A DNA stretch of 64,000 bases from the NCBI RefSeq assembly GCF_029784155.1, contig NC_073692.1, forward strand, positions 427,719,324 through 427,783,323, written 5' to 3'. Every line of letters starts with the position of its first letter. Position 1 is the first letter of the stretch. Position numbers and translations under genes: made by a program. Origin of the DNA: Uranotaenia lowii. Lineage: Eukaryota; Arthropoda; Insecta; Diptera; Culicidae. The notes below the pieces were generated by a model. It was not told the origin of the DNA. It ran no database searches and saw only the letters and a program-made list of their open reading frames with translations. Below are positions 12,096 through 22,997 of the stretch, one piece after another.

Positions 12096-12276
12096 CATCA
12101 CGTTCACCGTGGTGGAATTGGCTAACGCGCCGTTGTACCGAAGCGGAGATTGCAGGTTCAAGTCCTGTCGGTGAGCCGTTGTATCTTTTTCGAAATTTTC
12201 ATGATATTTACGGCTTATGTTCTTTCGTTCTTTGATAGTTCATGTTTCTCTAATTTCTTTCATCACATATGAAAAT
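12096..12276 (+). repeat. 181-bp tRNA-headed repeat, copy 2 (identical to copy 1)
   Basis: Identical to 11595-11775 over all 181 bases as read, with the tRNA-like part at 12103-12176. Homology ends at GAAAAT on the right and CATCACG on the left, with unrelated flanks. Perfect identity in such decayed surroundings implies recent duplication, long-terminal-repeat-like synthesis, or gene conversion. Confidence 0.65.
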
Positions 12277-13042
12277 ATGATAAAACCGACAAAACCAAAA
12301 ACGCCAAGAATGACAAAAATAAGAAAATGGCGAAAACGACAAGTGATGATGAAAATGACTTAAAATGATAAAAACGACACAAATGACGAAAATAACTAAT
12401 ATAATTACGAAACTGACTTTAACGACAAAAATAACGAAACTGACATAAAATATCCAGAAAAGTACGAAAATTGACAATTTTTACAAAATAACAATTTTTT
12501 TATCATAAACGTTGTTTTTAGTCAATTTCCGATCATTTTTAGTATTTTTTTTTTAAATATTTTTTCTCATGTTTTTGATGCATTTTGCATTATTCTTGTT
12601 TTATTTATAATCTTTTTGTTTTTGTCTTATCCGCTGTTTTTGTCATTATTCATAATTTTTCAGTTGTTTTTGTCATTTCTAGCCTTTTGTTTGTATTTGT
12701 TTTTAATTTTTTGGATTTTTTCATCTTAATCAAAGCAATCGAAAGATTCCTTCTAATTCAACCACGGTAAACCGTGTTGCCAATATCGAACGGAGTCTGT
12801 ATGATGGGAATGACAAAAATCATAAAAATGGCATAAATTGCAAAAATTACAAAAATGACAAAAGCTTCAAATTACAGAAATTCTTAAATTTAAATTAATA
12901 AAATGATGTAAATGATGAAAATTATCTTAATGACTTAAATGACAAAAATAAAATAATTGAAGTGCCTGAATGTGCATAAATTCAAAGCAAATTTCGTCAT
13001 AGTTCTGTCAAACTTACTTCATTAGCTAAAAAAAACAGGTTT
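12277..13042. repeat. ATGACAAAA minisatellite and inverted TTTTGTCAT block
   Basis: 12290-12480 is ATGACAAAA-type minisatellite. 12490-12720 has the reverse-complement motif (TTTTTGTCATT) and matches the interior of the TIR element at 8536-9142 (shared CAATTTCCGA.CATTT and ATGTTTTTGATGCAT). The segment 12728-12771 (AATCAAAGCAATCG..AGATT) is shared with a hairpin at 63354-63431. 12800 is the right end of a partial TIR copy, and 12805-12955 returns to minisatellite. Confidence 0.55.
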
Positions 13043-13048
13043 GATTTG

Positions 13049-15275
13049 CAGGGTTGCTAGCGAACCGGGAAAACCGGGAAAAACTTTGAAATTTCATCGT
13101 GCCACCGGGAAACCGGGAAAAACCGGGAATTTCGGCACCTCACCGGGAAAATTGTCATGTTTGAAATTTTTAACGAAATTTCAAAAATACTTTTAAAATT
13201 ATTTCTAAATTTATGAGTAGTTTTTGACAATCACGATATAGATTTATCTCATAAACGCTTATTTTCGATTATTAGTAAACAACTAGCTGATCCCATACGA
13301 ACTCCGTTTCGCTTTAAACTTGGAATATGTTATAAACAGTTTGTATGTAGTTCAATTGCCAAGCATTTTCCAGTTGCACTTCCGAATACATTGTTAAGTA
13401 ATAATCGCAAAAATATTAGATAATCACTTTTCTGACGTCTGCTACTTTATTTGAAATCATGAATCAATTGACCGTGGCGAAATTCCCCGTGTATAAATTT
13501 CGACTCGATCGATGCATAGCAACGCAATAATTGCCAAAAAATAAACCCTTTGAGGTGACCTCTTATATAATCTTTGATTTCTGAAATCGATTACCTTTCC
13601 CTCAAAACTCCAGTGTGCAAATTTTCTAAGCAATCCATTGCATAATAACACCAATATTGTCACAAACAATGGAAATTTAATTAATGTGGGCGATCACTTT
13701 CGTCGACCCGTGGCAAAACATTTAAAATCTGAAATCGATTGCCCGTCCCTGAAAACTGCCGTGTGCAAATTTTCATCCCAATCTTATGTATAATAACGAC
13801 GATATTGCAAAAATATGGAAAGGTTAATAAGGACGACTCCCTTTGCCGACCCCTTACACTGAATTGAATACCTGTAATCGATTACCCGTCCCTCAAAACT
13901 CTCGTGTGCCAATTTTCATTTGAATTCGTTGTATAATAACTACAATATCGCATTAACAGTGAATTGTTAATATGGACGACCCCTTTAGCCGACCCCTGAC
14001 TATAATTTGGATAAGTGAAATCTATTGTTTGTCCCTAATAACTCCTATGTGCAAATTTTCACCCCAATCCGATGTATGAAAACGTCAATATCACTAAGAT
14101 ATTGGAAGTTAATATGGACGACCCCTTTGGACGACCCCTGACTCCGCATTTAGCATCTCGAATTGATTGCTCGTCATTCAAAACTACTATGTGCAAAGTT
14201 TCATCTCAATCTTATGTATAATAACGCTAATATCGCAAAAACAATAAACAGTCGATATGGACGACCCCTTTTGCCGACCCCTGACCCAAAATGCAATGCC
14301 TGGAATCGATTGGCCATCTCTCAAAACCCTCATGTGCAAATTTTCATCACAATCCGACAAAAAATAACGTAAATATCGCGAAAACAATATTTGTCTTGTA
14401 TGGACGACCCCCTTCAGAAGGGGTCATCCGAAAATCCGAAAACATTTTTCATCATTCCTGGTCCTAATGAACATACATGCCAAATTTCAGCTCTCTAGCT
14501 CTTAAGACGGCTGAGTCTATAGAGGACAACAAACAAACAAACAAACAAACAAACCCACAGAAATTGCTTTTTATATATATAGATAAAGTTTCAATTTCCT
14601 TGATCTAGTCAGGGAAACGACTCTAACTTATAGATGTTTTACACTCTCACTTAAAGAGGTTTTGTGCTTTAAAAGCTTGAGACTTGGTGTTTTCTCTCAC
14701 TTTTAGAGGTTTCTCGCTTATACAGGTTCTACTGTACCAGTTTTAGTTTTAGTTCGGAATGATTCAGTGTTCGATATACATATTTCATAAAATTATTTTA
14801 TGCAAATAGCAAATAATTTAGCAGTTTGAGACGTTTTTAGGCAGAGTTACACCGTTACACCCCTTTTTCACCAGAAAAAGTAATTGTATTGTATATTTCA
14901 TTTGAATTGGCCTGAGGAACGAAGCATTATGTCGCAAGTGTTTAGTTTTTAATTCTTCCTACGTAAAACTTTTGCTTAATGTTTCCTACGCTGAAATATA
15001 TGTCTGATGTAAATATTGTATCGAAAATAAGCTCCTGTCGAAATCTAAGGTCTCTACCCTGATACAAAATAAAATCTTACATTTTTACAAACAAACAACA
15101 AATCTTACAGTTAGAAGTTTGAGGCCCTTAACATAGATTTTTTTCATTCAACATGATTTTATATTAAAAAACGAGTATAATAAATAGGAAAATCATCATT
15201 TATAACCGGGAAAAAACCTGGGAAAAACCGGGAAAAACTTTGGAATTTCAAAACGAAAAATCGCTAGCAACCCTG
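13049..15275. mobile_element. 2.2-kb hAT-like TIR element (CAGGGTTGCTAGCGA ends)
   Basis: Perfect 15-bp terminal inverted repeats lie at 13049-13063 and 15261-15275, flanked by identical hexamers GATTTG (13043-13048 and 15276-15281), a plausible target-site duplication. The subterminal ACCGGGAAAAACCGGGAA repeats inside both ends are typical of hAT-type non-autonomous elements with CAGGG termini. No transposase frame remains. A second repeat (13282-14584) occupies most of the interior and appears to have inserted into it. Confidence 0.75.
13282..14584 (+). repeat. Nested repeat with ~142-bp tandem units and a (CAAA)n tail
   Basis: It begins ACTAGCTGATCCCATACGAA. About six units are each marked by ATGGACGACCCCTTTGCCGA, seen at about 13686, 13826, 13971, 14111, 14254 and 14398, with GTGCAAATTTTCATC and ATGTATAATAACG between. 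It ends with CTCTAGCTCTTAAGACGGCT, (CAAA)n at about 14528-14555 and TTTTTATATATATAGAT. This is the opposite-strand relative of 6421-7668. The (CAAA)n tail suggests copying from RNA, but no reading frame remains. Confidence 0.65.
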
Positions 15276-15281
15276 GATTTG

Positions 15282-16190
15282 TAGATTTAAGTATATTCAG
15301 GATGTTGAAAATGGCTAAGAAATAAAAACAAATGAAAGATTTTCAACTATAGAATTTCAAAATACAACAATAATTAAAACGCTATCAGCTTTTTACTGAA
15401 TACAAAAAGTGGAAAATCGACACGCTCTAAAAGCAACGAAAGTCATGCTGCTGTCGTTATAAAAAAACATGAACGACGAAAGCATAAATTCATAGCTAGT
15501 CTGCTTGTCTGAATGTTACGTTTAGTATTTGTTTGTTATGTGGTGTTGGTGACTGGAAAATCTGATGATCGTCCTCATTTGACAGCCAGTGGGGTCAATG
15601 TCGACATCAGCCCAAAGCTATGGTTTTTCTATGTCGTGTTGTACTGGCTCTTTCAATAAAATGTAACGGACGCAAAACTCGTAACGTTACATGAGGTTAT
15701 CAAGCCAATGTTAGGAGGTATTTTGGCAAATTATGTGAGACAATACCTCATATTCACTTTTTCATAATTTCCGTGAAGTTGTTAATTTAATAAGCGATTA
15801 AAATAGAATTAATTCGTATTATTTGATAGAAAAAAATAATAACTAATTAAATAAATTGATTAGAAATATTTTGAGGTTTCATTTTGATGTGTCACATTGC
15901 ATGAGATTGTCAAATGAGTCGTAGTCTGCGAAAATTTTATAAATTTTTAATGGATCAATATATCTTGACCTGAATTAGAATTTTAAAATTGTTTTAACTT
16001 GAGAGTTAATAAACGTAGATCATTTTTGAATACATATTTTATCGCTGTCTTTAAAAATAAGAATTTAAAATACCTAAATCAGGTCAACCTAAAATAATAA
16101 ATCCATTGCTAAGACCTGCCAGGTACTGAGAATATTTCGAACAGATTTGGTTCAGGGTGATTCATCATACCTGGGTTATCCTTAAAGGCC
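15282..16190. other. Intergenic, nothing recognised
   Basis: AT-rich sequence between the hAT-like element and the B-box gene, with no coding-like frame. The last 70 bases before the gene hold no clear TATA box. Confidence 0.5.
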
Positions 16191-16267
16191 GAGTGTAAGA
16201 TCTAGCAAATTATCATTCTTCAGCTACGAACTATCCTGTTACAACGATACAAAACACAAGAATCAAA

Positions 16268-16609
16268 ATGGGTAAACTGACACGCAATCAACCCAAGATT
16301 AGTCCGCTGCCGGAGGATACAGTGTGTTGCGATTTTCACAACGAGATTGCCGAATTCTTCTGCTGTCACTGTCAGAAATCGGTGTGCGACAACTGTACAT
16401 CGGATGCTCATTTCGATCACACATTCCAGTCGCTGGAGAAGGTCCTGACGCCGCAACGGAAACCACCAACCACGAGGAGCTCGACGGCCGCTGCCAGAAA
16501 GTGCCGGAAGATGGTTCAGATGTGCGATAAATCGATTGAAGTTAAGGTTAAGGACATCGAGCGCAGCATGGCTTTGCTGGAGTTGCAGAAGAAAAGAAAT
16601 ACAATGTAA
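16268..16609 (+). CDS. B-box zinc-finger (TRIM-like) small protein
   Basis: A 113-aa intronless frame. Residues 21-51 form a canonical type-2 B-box, with zinc ligands C21, H24, C32, C35, C40, C43, H48 and H51. In TRIM proteins the B-box supports assembly and substrate binding. There is no RING before it and only a short charged helix after it (about residues 85-110), so on its own it is not expected to be a ubiquitin ligase. The start ATG follows TCAAA and is the first in frame. AATAAA follows 44 bases after the stop. The coding sequence is clearly GC-richer than its surroundings. It may be a real short gene, a retrocopy, or the 5' exon of a longer TRIM gene, although no convincing donor was seen. 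Confidence 0.75.
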   Translation: MGKLTRNQPKISPLPEDTVCCDFHNEIAEFFCCHCQKSVCDNCTSDAHFDHTFQSLEKVLTPQRKPPTTRSSTAAARKCRKMVQMCDKSIEVKVKDIERSMALLELQKKRNTM

Positions 16610-16652
16610 ATGGGCAACATTGGGTGAATTTTTGGGTTTCCTTATAGTTTAA

Positions 16653-16658
16653 AATAAA
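16653..16658 (+). promoter_or_regulatory. Poly(A) signal AATAAA for the B-box gene
   Basis: A perfect AATAAA 44 bases downstream of the stop, consistent with a compact transcription unit. Confidence 0.5.
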
Positions 16659-16659
16659 T

Positions 16660-18309
16660 TGTATTCTCTTAAAACAAAAATTGACATTTTTATACTTATA
16701 AACCGACTTCAAGGCTTTTGAATCCGTTTTTCTAAATCACTTTCGATACTTTACTTGCATGTTATAAACCCTCGTGCGTTTTATTGTAACCCATTATGTA
16801 TTTTGAGCTTGAATATAGTTTTCACTATATTTAATATTCATTATGCTAGTATAAAGTAAATTCCCATATTTTTTACATTTAGTGTTCTGTTTCTCATCCT
16901 CCCTTAATTGAAGTTGTAACAATATAACTAAATTTTTAATTATTACTTTTTTTCAGGTTTTATTCTTCCGTTTTAAAAAATGACTTGGTAAGTTTATTTT
17001 CTCTATACGTTTGTTTTTTTTTACATGGTTTTTGGCTTCACTTTTGCCCCTCCCCCCCATATCCACCCCTGTCCTGTTTTGAACTTTTGTCCCAGAGGTG
17101 GGTTAAAAGTACGTTTCAATACCGGATTGGCATTTTCACTACAGCTATCCAATCCGTCATTCGCCTATCTTTGTAATTTTTAAGAAGTGCGGTTAAAGTC
17201 ACTAGGGTCGTACTTTTACTTCACCCTACTCTACAATTATTTAAATGCTTCATACCAGACCAGGGAAAGATAAGCAATCGAAGGGCCCGGAGCATTTTTT
17301 TTCGGTGGGCCCCTATGAATCGATTTATAATACATATTAGTGAGTTGAATAACGGGAGTTATTGGGAAAATAATTCTAAAACTTCGTTTTTAGCCCATTG
17401 TTACCCCCACGACGGTACATCAAATAAAGGTCTCGAGTTCTCAAAACTCAGATAAACATAATATGAAACGGGTCGATCGGAAAATGATAGGCTGAATTCA
17501 GTAAACATAATTCAGTAGAGGATAATTTCAAAAAAGAAGTTTCTCACAAAACTTCGGTTGAATCAGTTGGAAAAGTTTCGAGGTGTAGTTTGTAGAGTAA
17601 AGTAGTATTACAGATTTATCTAAACTTCAACTACAACAACCACCGAAGTTTTTCTTTATTTCTTTTTTTTTTTTAATTGGTTTTCAGGAAAAGGGTGTAG
17701 TGTGTATAAATTAACGCAAATTTTAATAACATTATTCGAAAATCTAACATTGATTTTGCATTATTCAAACCAATATTTATGGTTATACAGTCAGTGTACC
17801 CGTATATTGCCCAGAAAAAAAAATTCAGGAATGTGGATTATTAAGTAAGTTTTTGGTTATTGCATATTTAATGTAAAAATTTCAAGTTAATGCTCTATAC
17901 CAAGGATAAGCAACCCGCGGCCCGCGAAGCTTATCTCAAATTGAATTTATTTCACGATTTTTTTTTTTCTATGATAGATTGCTAATTATCATAAAATAGC
18001 AGTCCTTAGTAGGACTCCTTAACAGAAAAATGATATGTCACTTAGAAAAACATAATATAGGAGTCATTATTTATATATAGTATAGTTTAGTTTAGTCATT
18101 ATTTTTCGTTTCAAGCAAAGTTAAAAAATTGTATGATGATGTGGAATATTTTTGTTCTGATTATTGACGGTAATAAGGAAAGTTTTATAGTAAAGACTGG
18201 GTGAACGATTATAGATTACTTATCGACATCATTCAGCAAAATTCTGATTTCTCGACAAAAACAATATCTCTAATTATATGGTTCAACCCAAAAAGTTTGT
18301 AACGATTAC
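16660..18309. other. Intergenic; one possible hAT-type remnant
   Basis: No coding-like frame. The segment near 17900-17930 (GGATAAGCAACCCGCGGCCC) resembles a common terminus of hAT-family non-autonomous elements, but a matching opposite end was not found. Confidence 0.4.
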
Positions 18310-19220
18310 ATAAGGGAACAGCATGTCTAGTGCCTATGTTTCAATAACTGATTTTGAAAGATTTTCTCGTCTTGAATTCAAAACATTTCACAGATTTTGT
18401 CTATCACTTCTAGCACTGACCATACTGACTGGATACTCGATTTCGTATGTTGGATTATTTTTTCAGCATTACGCAATATCGATTCTAGAGTACGCATCGA
18501 TCGCTTTTGATAAAATGTTATCCCATTTTTTCTACAGAAAATTTTTTGTCAAATTTTGCAAGGTTCGCAATACCGACGATTGCCACCTATCGTCTAGACA
18601 AAAACTAGACAGAAAATGATGGGATTTTTGTTCTAAGAGTGAAGTCAGTGCGATCAGCTTCTAGTTTCGGTGATATGACGTATGGAAATTTTTAAATTGA
18701 TCAGTTTTAGGTAAAATCGATCTTTAATAACTGATAAACCGTTAAATCTGCATAAATAAATACCAAAAGCTGACTTTCAGTTAATTTGCTACCCTTCATT
18801 CAATAATGCACTCAGATATTGCCAAGATATTCTTGTATCAGAGATACAGCGCTTTCAAAAAATTGAATTCTACAATTAATTGTAATTAAAAAAAATAAGA
18901 TTACAACTTTGTTTGCTATCATTAAAGAAAGTCATTGAATATTAAAGATTTTAATTCATTCAACAACTTTGTTGAAAACTGCTCAACGATTTGAATTACG
19001 GGTTTAAAAATATCAATGATTCAGTTTAATTTAATTTTACTTTAAAATTTCGTCGAAATTCTTGTTTTTGTAGGTTTAGAAAAAAATAACTAAAAAAACT
19101 TCCATGACTTTTTTCTCAGAATTCAAAATTACTCGCGCTTTTTGGGAAAGTTGATCATTGAGTCAAATAAGTATTTTGATAGTTTTGTCAAAAAAGTTCT
19201 CAAATTGTATGTCTTTTTTT
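18310..19220. repeat. Dispersed ~0.9-kb repeat, copy A
   Basis: It aligns by eye along its length with 63090-64000. Shared blocks are GTGCCTATGTTT.AATAACT, CGTCTTGAATTC, GTAAAATCGATC.TT.ATAA, GATTACAACT, AAGATTTT.ATTCATT and CTCAGA..TCAAAATTACTC. The 98-aa open frame at 18323-18619 falls inside it and has no recognisable domain, so it is probably not a gene. The element type is unknown; no terminal repeats were seen. Confidence 0.65.
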
Positions 19221-19823
19221 ATCTATTTTTGAAAGTTATTTCGACAACTAGAGCTGACAAAAAAAACTAATCGAATATTAGGATTCAAGATCCCCGAATA
19301 AGTCAGAATCACTTCTGAGATTCCTTGCACCTCGGAAAAATGTGAATTTTGTTGTCGTGTGTTATGTGCCATGGTATTTTCAGTAATTTCATAGGCAAAT
19401 CATGCCAAACATTGATTAAAATGAGTCATTTTACTCCAACATTAGCAACCACATTACCATAGTCATAAGATTTTCATGATTCACAGATTCAGCCTTAGAG
19501 CCATAAAAATTTTCTACCATGAAAAATGTAAACTGTAACATTGACAAATATGATTAATAATATGTGAACCAATTTTACAAATTTATTCTAAGTTCAATAC
19601 TTCACTGTCCCTAAAATTAAATTTATGCTATGCACAATTCACTCTTATTGACCGTTCCCTATTACCGATTGCGCCAATGTAGTGAATATTCTTTTTAACT
19701 TATTTCAATCGAGAATTTTCTTTGCGATTATAAAAAACAAATCTTTCTGTGAAAAAAAAAAACGTCTTAAATCTGCTCTTTTATTTCCAAAGCCTCCTAT
19801 GACTATCAACAACATTTTCCTCA
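19221..19823. other. Intergenic, nothing recognised
   Basis: AT-rich with no gene, RNA or clear repeat. Confidence 0.45.
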
Positions 19824-20125
19824 GAGCAAGTTCACTCGTGTTGGGAAAAAGTGGTAGAAATTTTGACATTTTGAAAATTTTACTATACAAAAATGTTTTT
19901 AAGATCTTGGGGCGTTTTATTTTTTTACAACACTGTTTCTATTTCAGCTGTATGTCATAGAAATATTGCAATTTTTGCATCACAGCATGCGAAAATTCAA
20001 CACGTTTTGTAAAAAAACTAGAAGGCCCACAGATCTTGAAAATGTTTTTACATGGCAAAATTTTCAAAATGTGCCGTAAGTGTCCAAATTTCTACCACTT
20101 TTTCCCAACACCAGTGAACTTGCTC
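19824..20125. mobile_element. 302-bp foldback/MITE element (GAGCAAGTTCACT ends)
   Basis: The left end GAGCAAGTTCACTCGTGTTG continues through GGGAAAAAGTGGTAGAAATTT. It is mirrored on the right by AAATTTCTACCACTTTTTCC and CAACACCAGTGAACTTGCTC, giving terminal inverted repeats of about 44 bp with few mismatches. Further inverted similarity (AAGATCTTG near the centre) makes most of it able to fold back. It is flanked by TCA on both sides, a possible 3-bp target duplication. Non-coding. Confidence 0.75.
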
Positions 20126-20602
20126 TCATGCTATCTATTTTCTATCTCATTTTTACTATTTTTTCCATTCGCTATCGGTTTCAGTAAGCGCCGTTATTAT
20201 TTCTTGCCATCTCTTTTCCACACTCATTTCCACTTTCTCATACTCATTCCTAACGGTACATGTGAGTTACGTTCGAACTGTACCTGTTCTGTTATCCATA
20301 CTTTTCATGCATCTTAATTCAAACTTGGCTCACTGTTTTTAATTCCTCGATTTATTTCTTTCATCTTATATTTGTTGATTTTTCTAAATACTTTTTTAAC
20401 CTACATAAATTTCCTCTGCATTTTATGTCATTTACTAGTGTTCTCTACACTAATGATGTTTCCTTTTTGTATAAAAGATTATTTTCTAAACATTTCAAAC
20501 CAACTAAAACAATAAATTATTGAAAAAACTCTGCTCTGCAAACTACCTAAATTTTATTTTTTCAAATTAAAAATGGTCAAAAGCTTGCTTACCCCTGATA
20601 TA
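20126..20602. other. Intergenic, nothing recognised
   Basis: T-rich sequence between two TIR elements with no coding-like frame. Confidence 0.45.
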
Positions 20603-21555
20603 TACCGTAAACTGGGGGAACTTTGATCACTTTTTTCATTCATTTTTGAATATTTTGGAAGGGGTTGCTTTTCCGTAATACCTAAAAGCTTTAAAACCCT
20701 TACTGAGGTGAAGAGTATTGAACATGATCATTGATTGCAGTAAATTCAAACGTCATTGGTGGTTATAATAAAATGTTTGTTCCAAAACCAGATTTCAAGT
20801 TTCGGGGTAACTTTGATCACTATGGTTTTTACGTATCTCAACATCTTCAAATTTATTGTTTTGATGCCTTTCAGCACAGAATGCTCAAAACATTGATAAC
20901 AATAATTTTTTGTTTGGACTGAATTGAATTTTTCAACGTTTTCTTTCAAAAACAAATATACTCGAAAGATGAACAATGTTGCTGCATACATTTAGGGGCA
21001 AAAATTATAAACATTTCACAATTTTTTTTTGGTCTCAAAAACAAATAAAATTTTACCTTCATGCAATTCCCTAAGTCCTCGTACTGTTCCCATGTTATTT
21101 TTTTCTTCAAATTCAACAATTTTATAGGGTTTGTAGCTATTTTTACTATACAGGCTTTTTCATGGAAAATGACCAATTTTTTAATATCAAAAACTTATCA
21201 TCAAATGACCATAAAAATAACTCTTAAACTTAACCTAAACCAAGAAAAGAGTTGAACTTTCATATTAAACAGCCCATTTGCTCCTACATGCTTAAATTTG
21301 ATCAGGAGCGATGTTTGTTTGTGAACCTTAAAAAAACCAGATATTTTAGGATTTTAAAACTATATTTTAAGTAATACAAAAAACCTTCTAATAAAAACCA
21401 AATTAAGCTCATTTGTAACTCAATCTACAGGCTTTCAAACGTAGTACACAGTTTTCAGATACTTTAACTTTATACTTAGTGAATGATGATTATCTGCAAA
21501 AATTTTATGTTGATCAAAGTTACCCCGCAGATCAAAGTTCCCCCAGTTTACGGTA
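20603..21555. mobile_element. ~950-bp TIR element (TACCGTAAACTGGGGGAACT ends)
   Basis: The ends 20603-20629 and 21530-21555 are inverted copies (TACCGTAAACTGGGGGAACT with its complement CAGTTTACGGTA), bounded by TA. The motif GGGGTAACTTTGATCA recurs inside each end (20802-20819 on the left, and as its reverse complement at 21511-21526 on the right). The interior has no long frame. A non-autonomous TA-target transposon, probably of the Tc1/mariner group. Confidence 0.8.
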
Positions 21556-22512
21556 CCTTGTAATTGTGCAAGACGTACTTATTGAAAATGGTTTTTCCCC
21601 CTTTATTCTACCTTTTCTGTATTACAAAATCAGTTTAAAAACTTATAATTACTGTAATTTCTTCAAATTTTTACAACGATAAGAAACAATTATTTTGTTT
21701 AATGTGCAGAAAATAACGCATAATCAAAACCAAATGTTTGTCGCTAAGAAAAGCTCCTAAATTAAATTATTTATTCAATAGTTAAGAGAAAACGCATTCC
21801 AGATTTTCCTGATTTTTCCGGATATGCCCAGGTTTTCTTTGTAAAGTGGACAAGAGAGATTCAAATTTGGCTCAGTTTTGAGCAAGTTTATCTGAATATT
21901 TAGTTTTTTTTTGGAGTTTAAAAATCGACATGATCTGCCTTGCCTTGTTTCTGATTGTAGGTACTGTTACTCAGAGGTTCTTAACTTATAACAGTTTTAA
22001 CTCTTCGAGATTTTATTTTAGAGGGCTCCCTAAGCTGTTAGATTTTGCGTGTTAATTCTTACTTTCGAGTTTCTTAAATTCAAGAACTTAGTATAATTTT
22101 TTCTAAGAAGGGGTGAGACAACGCGATCATCTCCCCGGGGTGTAGTCATTCTAAGTAAAAGATGAATAGGCAAATTATATTCATATTTATATTTGAAATA
22201 CATTTCAATGATTTATATAATATATACCTATAACATTTAAAAATAACATCCAGAACATAACTAGGAATCCGTCAATGTCCAACATTCAGTACTATCACCC
22301 GCCACCCCGATCAGGTGTTGTTTGGTGGTATCCTTTTGCATTGTTTTTGTTCGATTTGGGGTTCCTCGCTCACCCACCAATGCAGTAGAAATAGAATCAG
22401 GGAAGTGAACATGATGAAGGATAAATAATGCAACGTGCCCCTAACAACGGTTACGCCGAAACGGAGACAAACAAATCAAAACTAGCTCCACACGCCAGGT
22501 AGCCAGCAAATT
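21556..22512. other. Intergenic upstream of the TMEM145-like gene
   Basis: AT-rich, becoming GC-richer after about 22270. No TIR element or coding frame seen. The GC-richer 240 bases before 22513 are the likely promoter region of the downstream gene. Confidence 0.45.
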
Positions 22513-22620
22513 TCAGTTCTAAGTTCGTTTAAGGTGGTTGAGAAAGTTAACAAAGTTGAGTTTTTTTCCCTGAACTCGTAACTTTTATGGACAATTCGGG
22601 TTTAGTACATTAAAAATACC
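22513..22620 (+). promoter_or_regulatory. Likely start site and 5' UTR of the TMEM145-like gene, with a short uORF
   Basis: TCAGT at 22513-22517 matches the arthropod initiator element. No TATA box is evident 25-30 bases before it. An 8-codon upstream frame (ATG at 22587, stop TAA at 22611-22613) ends 7 bases before the main ATG at 22621. If translated, it would reduce initiation at the main start. The transcription start is inferred from motif only. Confidence 0.4.
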
Positions 22621-22707
22621 ATGAAAAACGTGTTCGTGTTTAGCCTACTGTTACTAATAACCGAAATCAAAGCGAAATATGTAGAAGGACACCTGAAAAC
22701 CTCAGCT
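22621..22707 (+). CDS. Tmem145: TMEM145-like protein, exon 1 (signal peptide)
   Basis: Codes residues 1-29. A hydrophobic signal peptide (FVFSLLLLITEIKA) is followed by KYVEGHL, which matches the KYVRG.L start of mature vertebrate TMEM145. The exon ends at a codon boundary before GTAAGT. The full gene joins six exons (22621-22707, 22784-22933, 22998-23542, 23636-23760, 29937-30774, 30837-31497) into 801 aa with every junction in frame. The family has a GOLD-like lumenal domain followed by seven membrane segments and includes GPR180. It acts in the secretory pathway or plasma membrane, and its ligand or cargo in insects is not known to me. Confidence 0.9.
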
Positions 22708-22783
22708 GTAAGTAATCAATGTAGCCTTGAGTTTTACCGAGAAAAGATTGACGCATTACGCAAATTTTTTGTTCCAAAATTAG

Positions 22784-22933
22784 GACTGGGCATTTCTTGC
22801 CAGATTTTGCTTTTTATCAAATCATGGAAAGTATCAGTACGAAATAGAGTACGAAAAGCGCTTTGGAGAGTTGAAACTATTGCTCTACTACGATGACAAG
22901 AAGCAATGGCCTGCTGTATACAAAACCGATAAG
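22784..22933 (+). CDS. Tmem145: TMEM145-like protein, exon 2 (GOLD-like ectodomain)
   Basis: Codes residues 30-79, beginning DWAFLARFCFLS and ending WPAVYKTDK. Both stretches are family hallmarks (vertebrate forms have DW.FL.RFCFLS and QWPAVYK). The acceptor is AAAATTAG at 22783 and the donor GTAAGT at 22934; both phases are 0. Intron 1 is 76 bases. The exon carries one of the conserved ectodomain cysteines (in RFCF). Confidence 0.92.
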
Positions 22934-22997
22934 GTAAGTGTAGGTAGCCAAATTGAATCGAAACAAAAACCCTGGTAAACAACCGCATATTTTCCAG

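Noticed and set aside
18323..18619. 98-aa frame as a gene
   Set aside because: It lies inside a dispersed repeat also present at 63090-64000, where the corresponding frame is not preserved.
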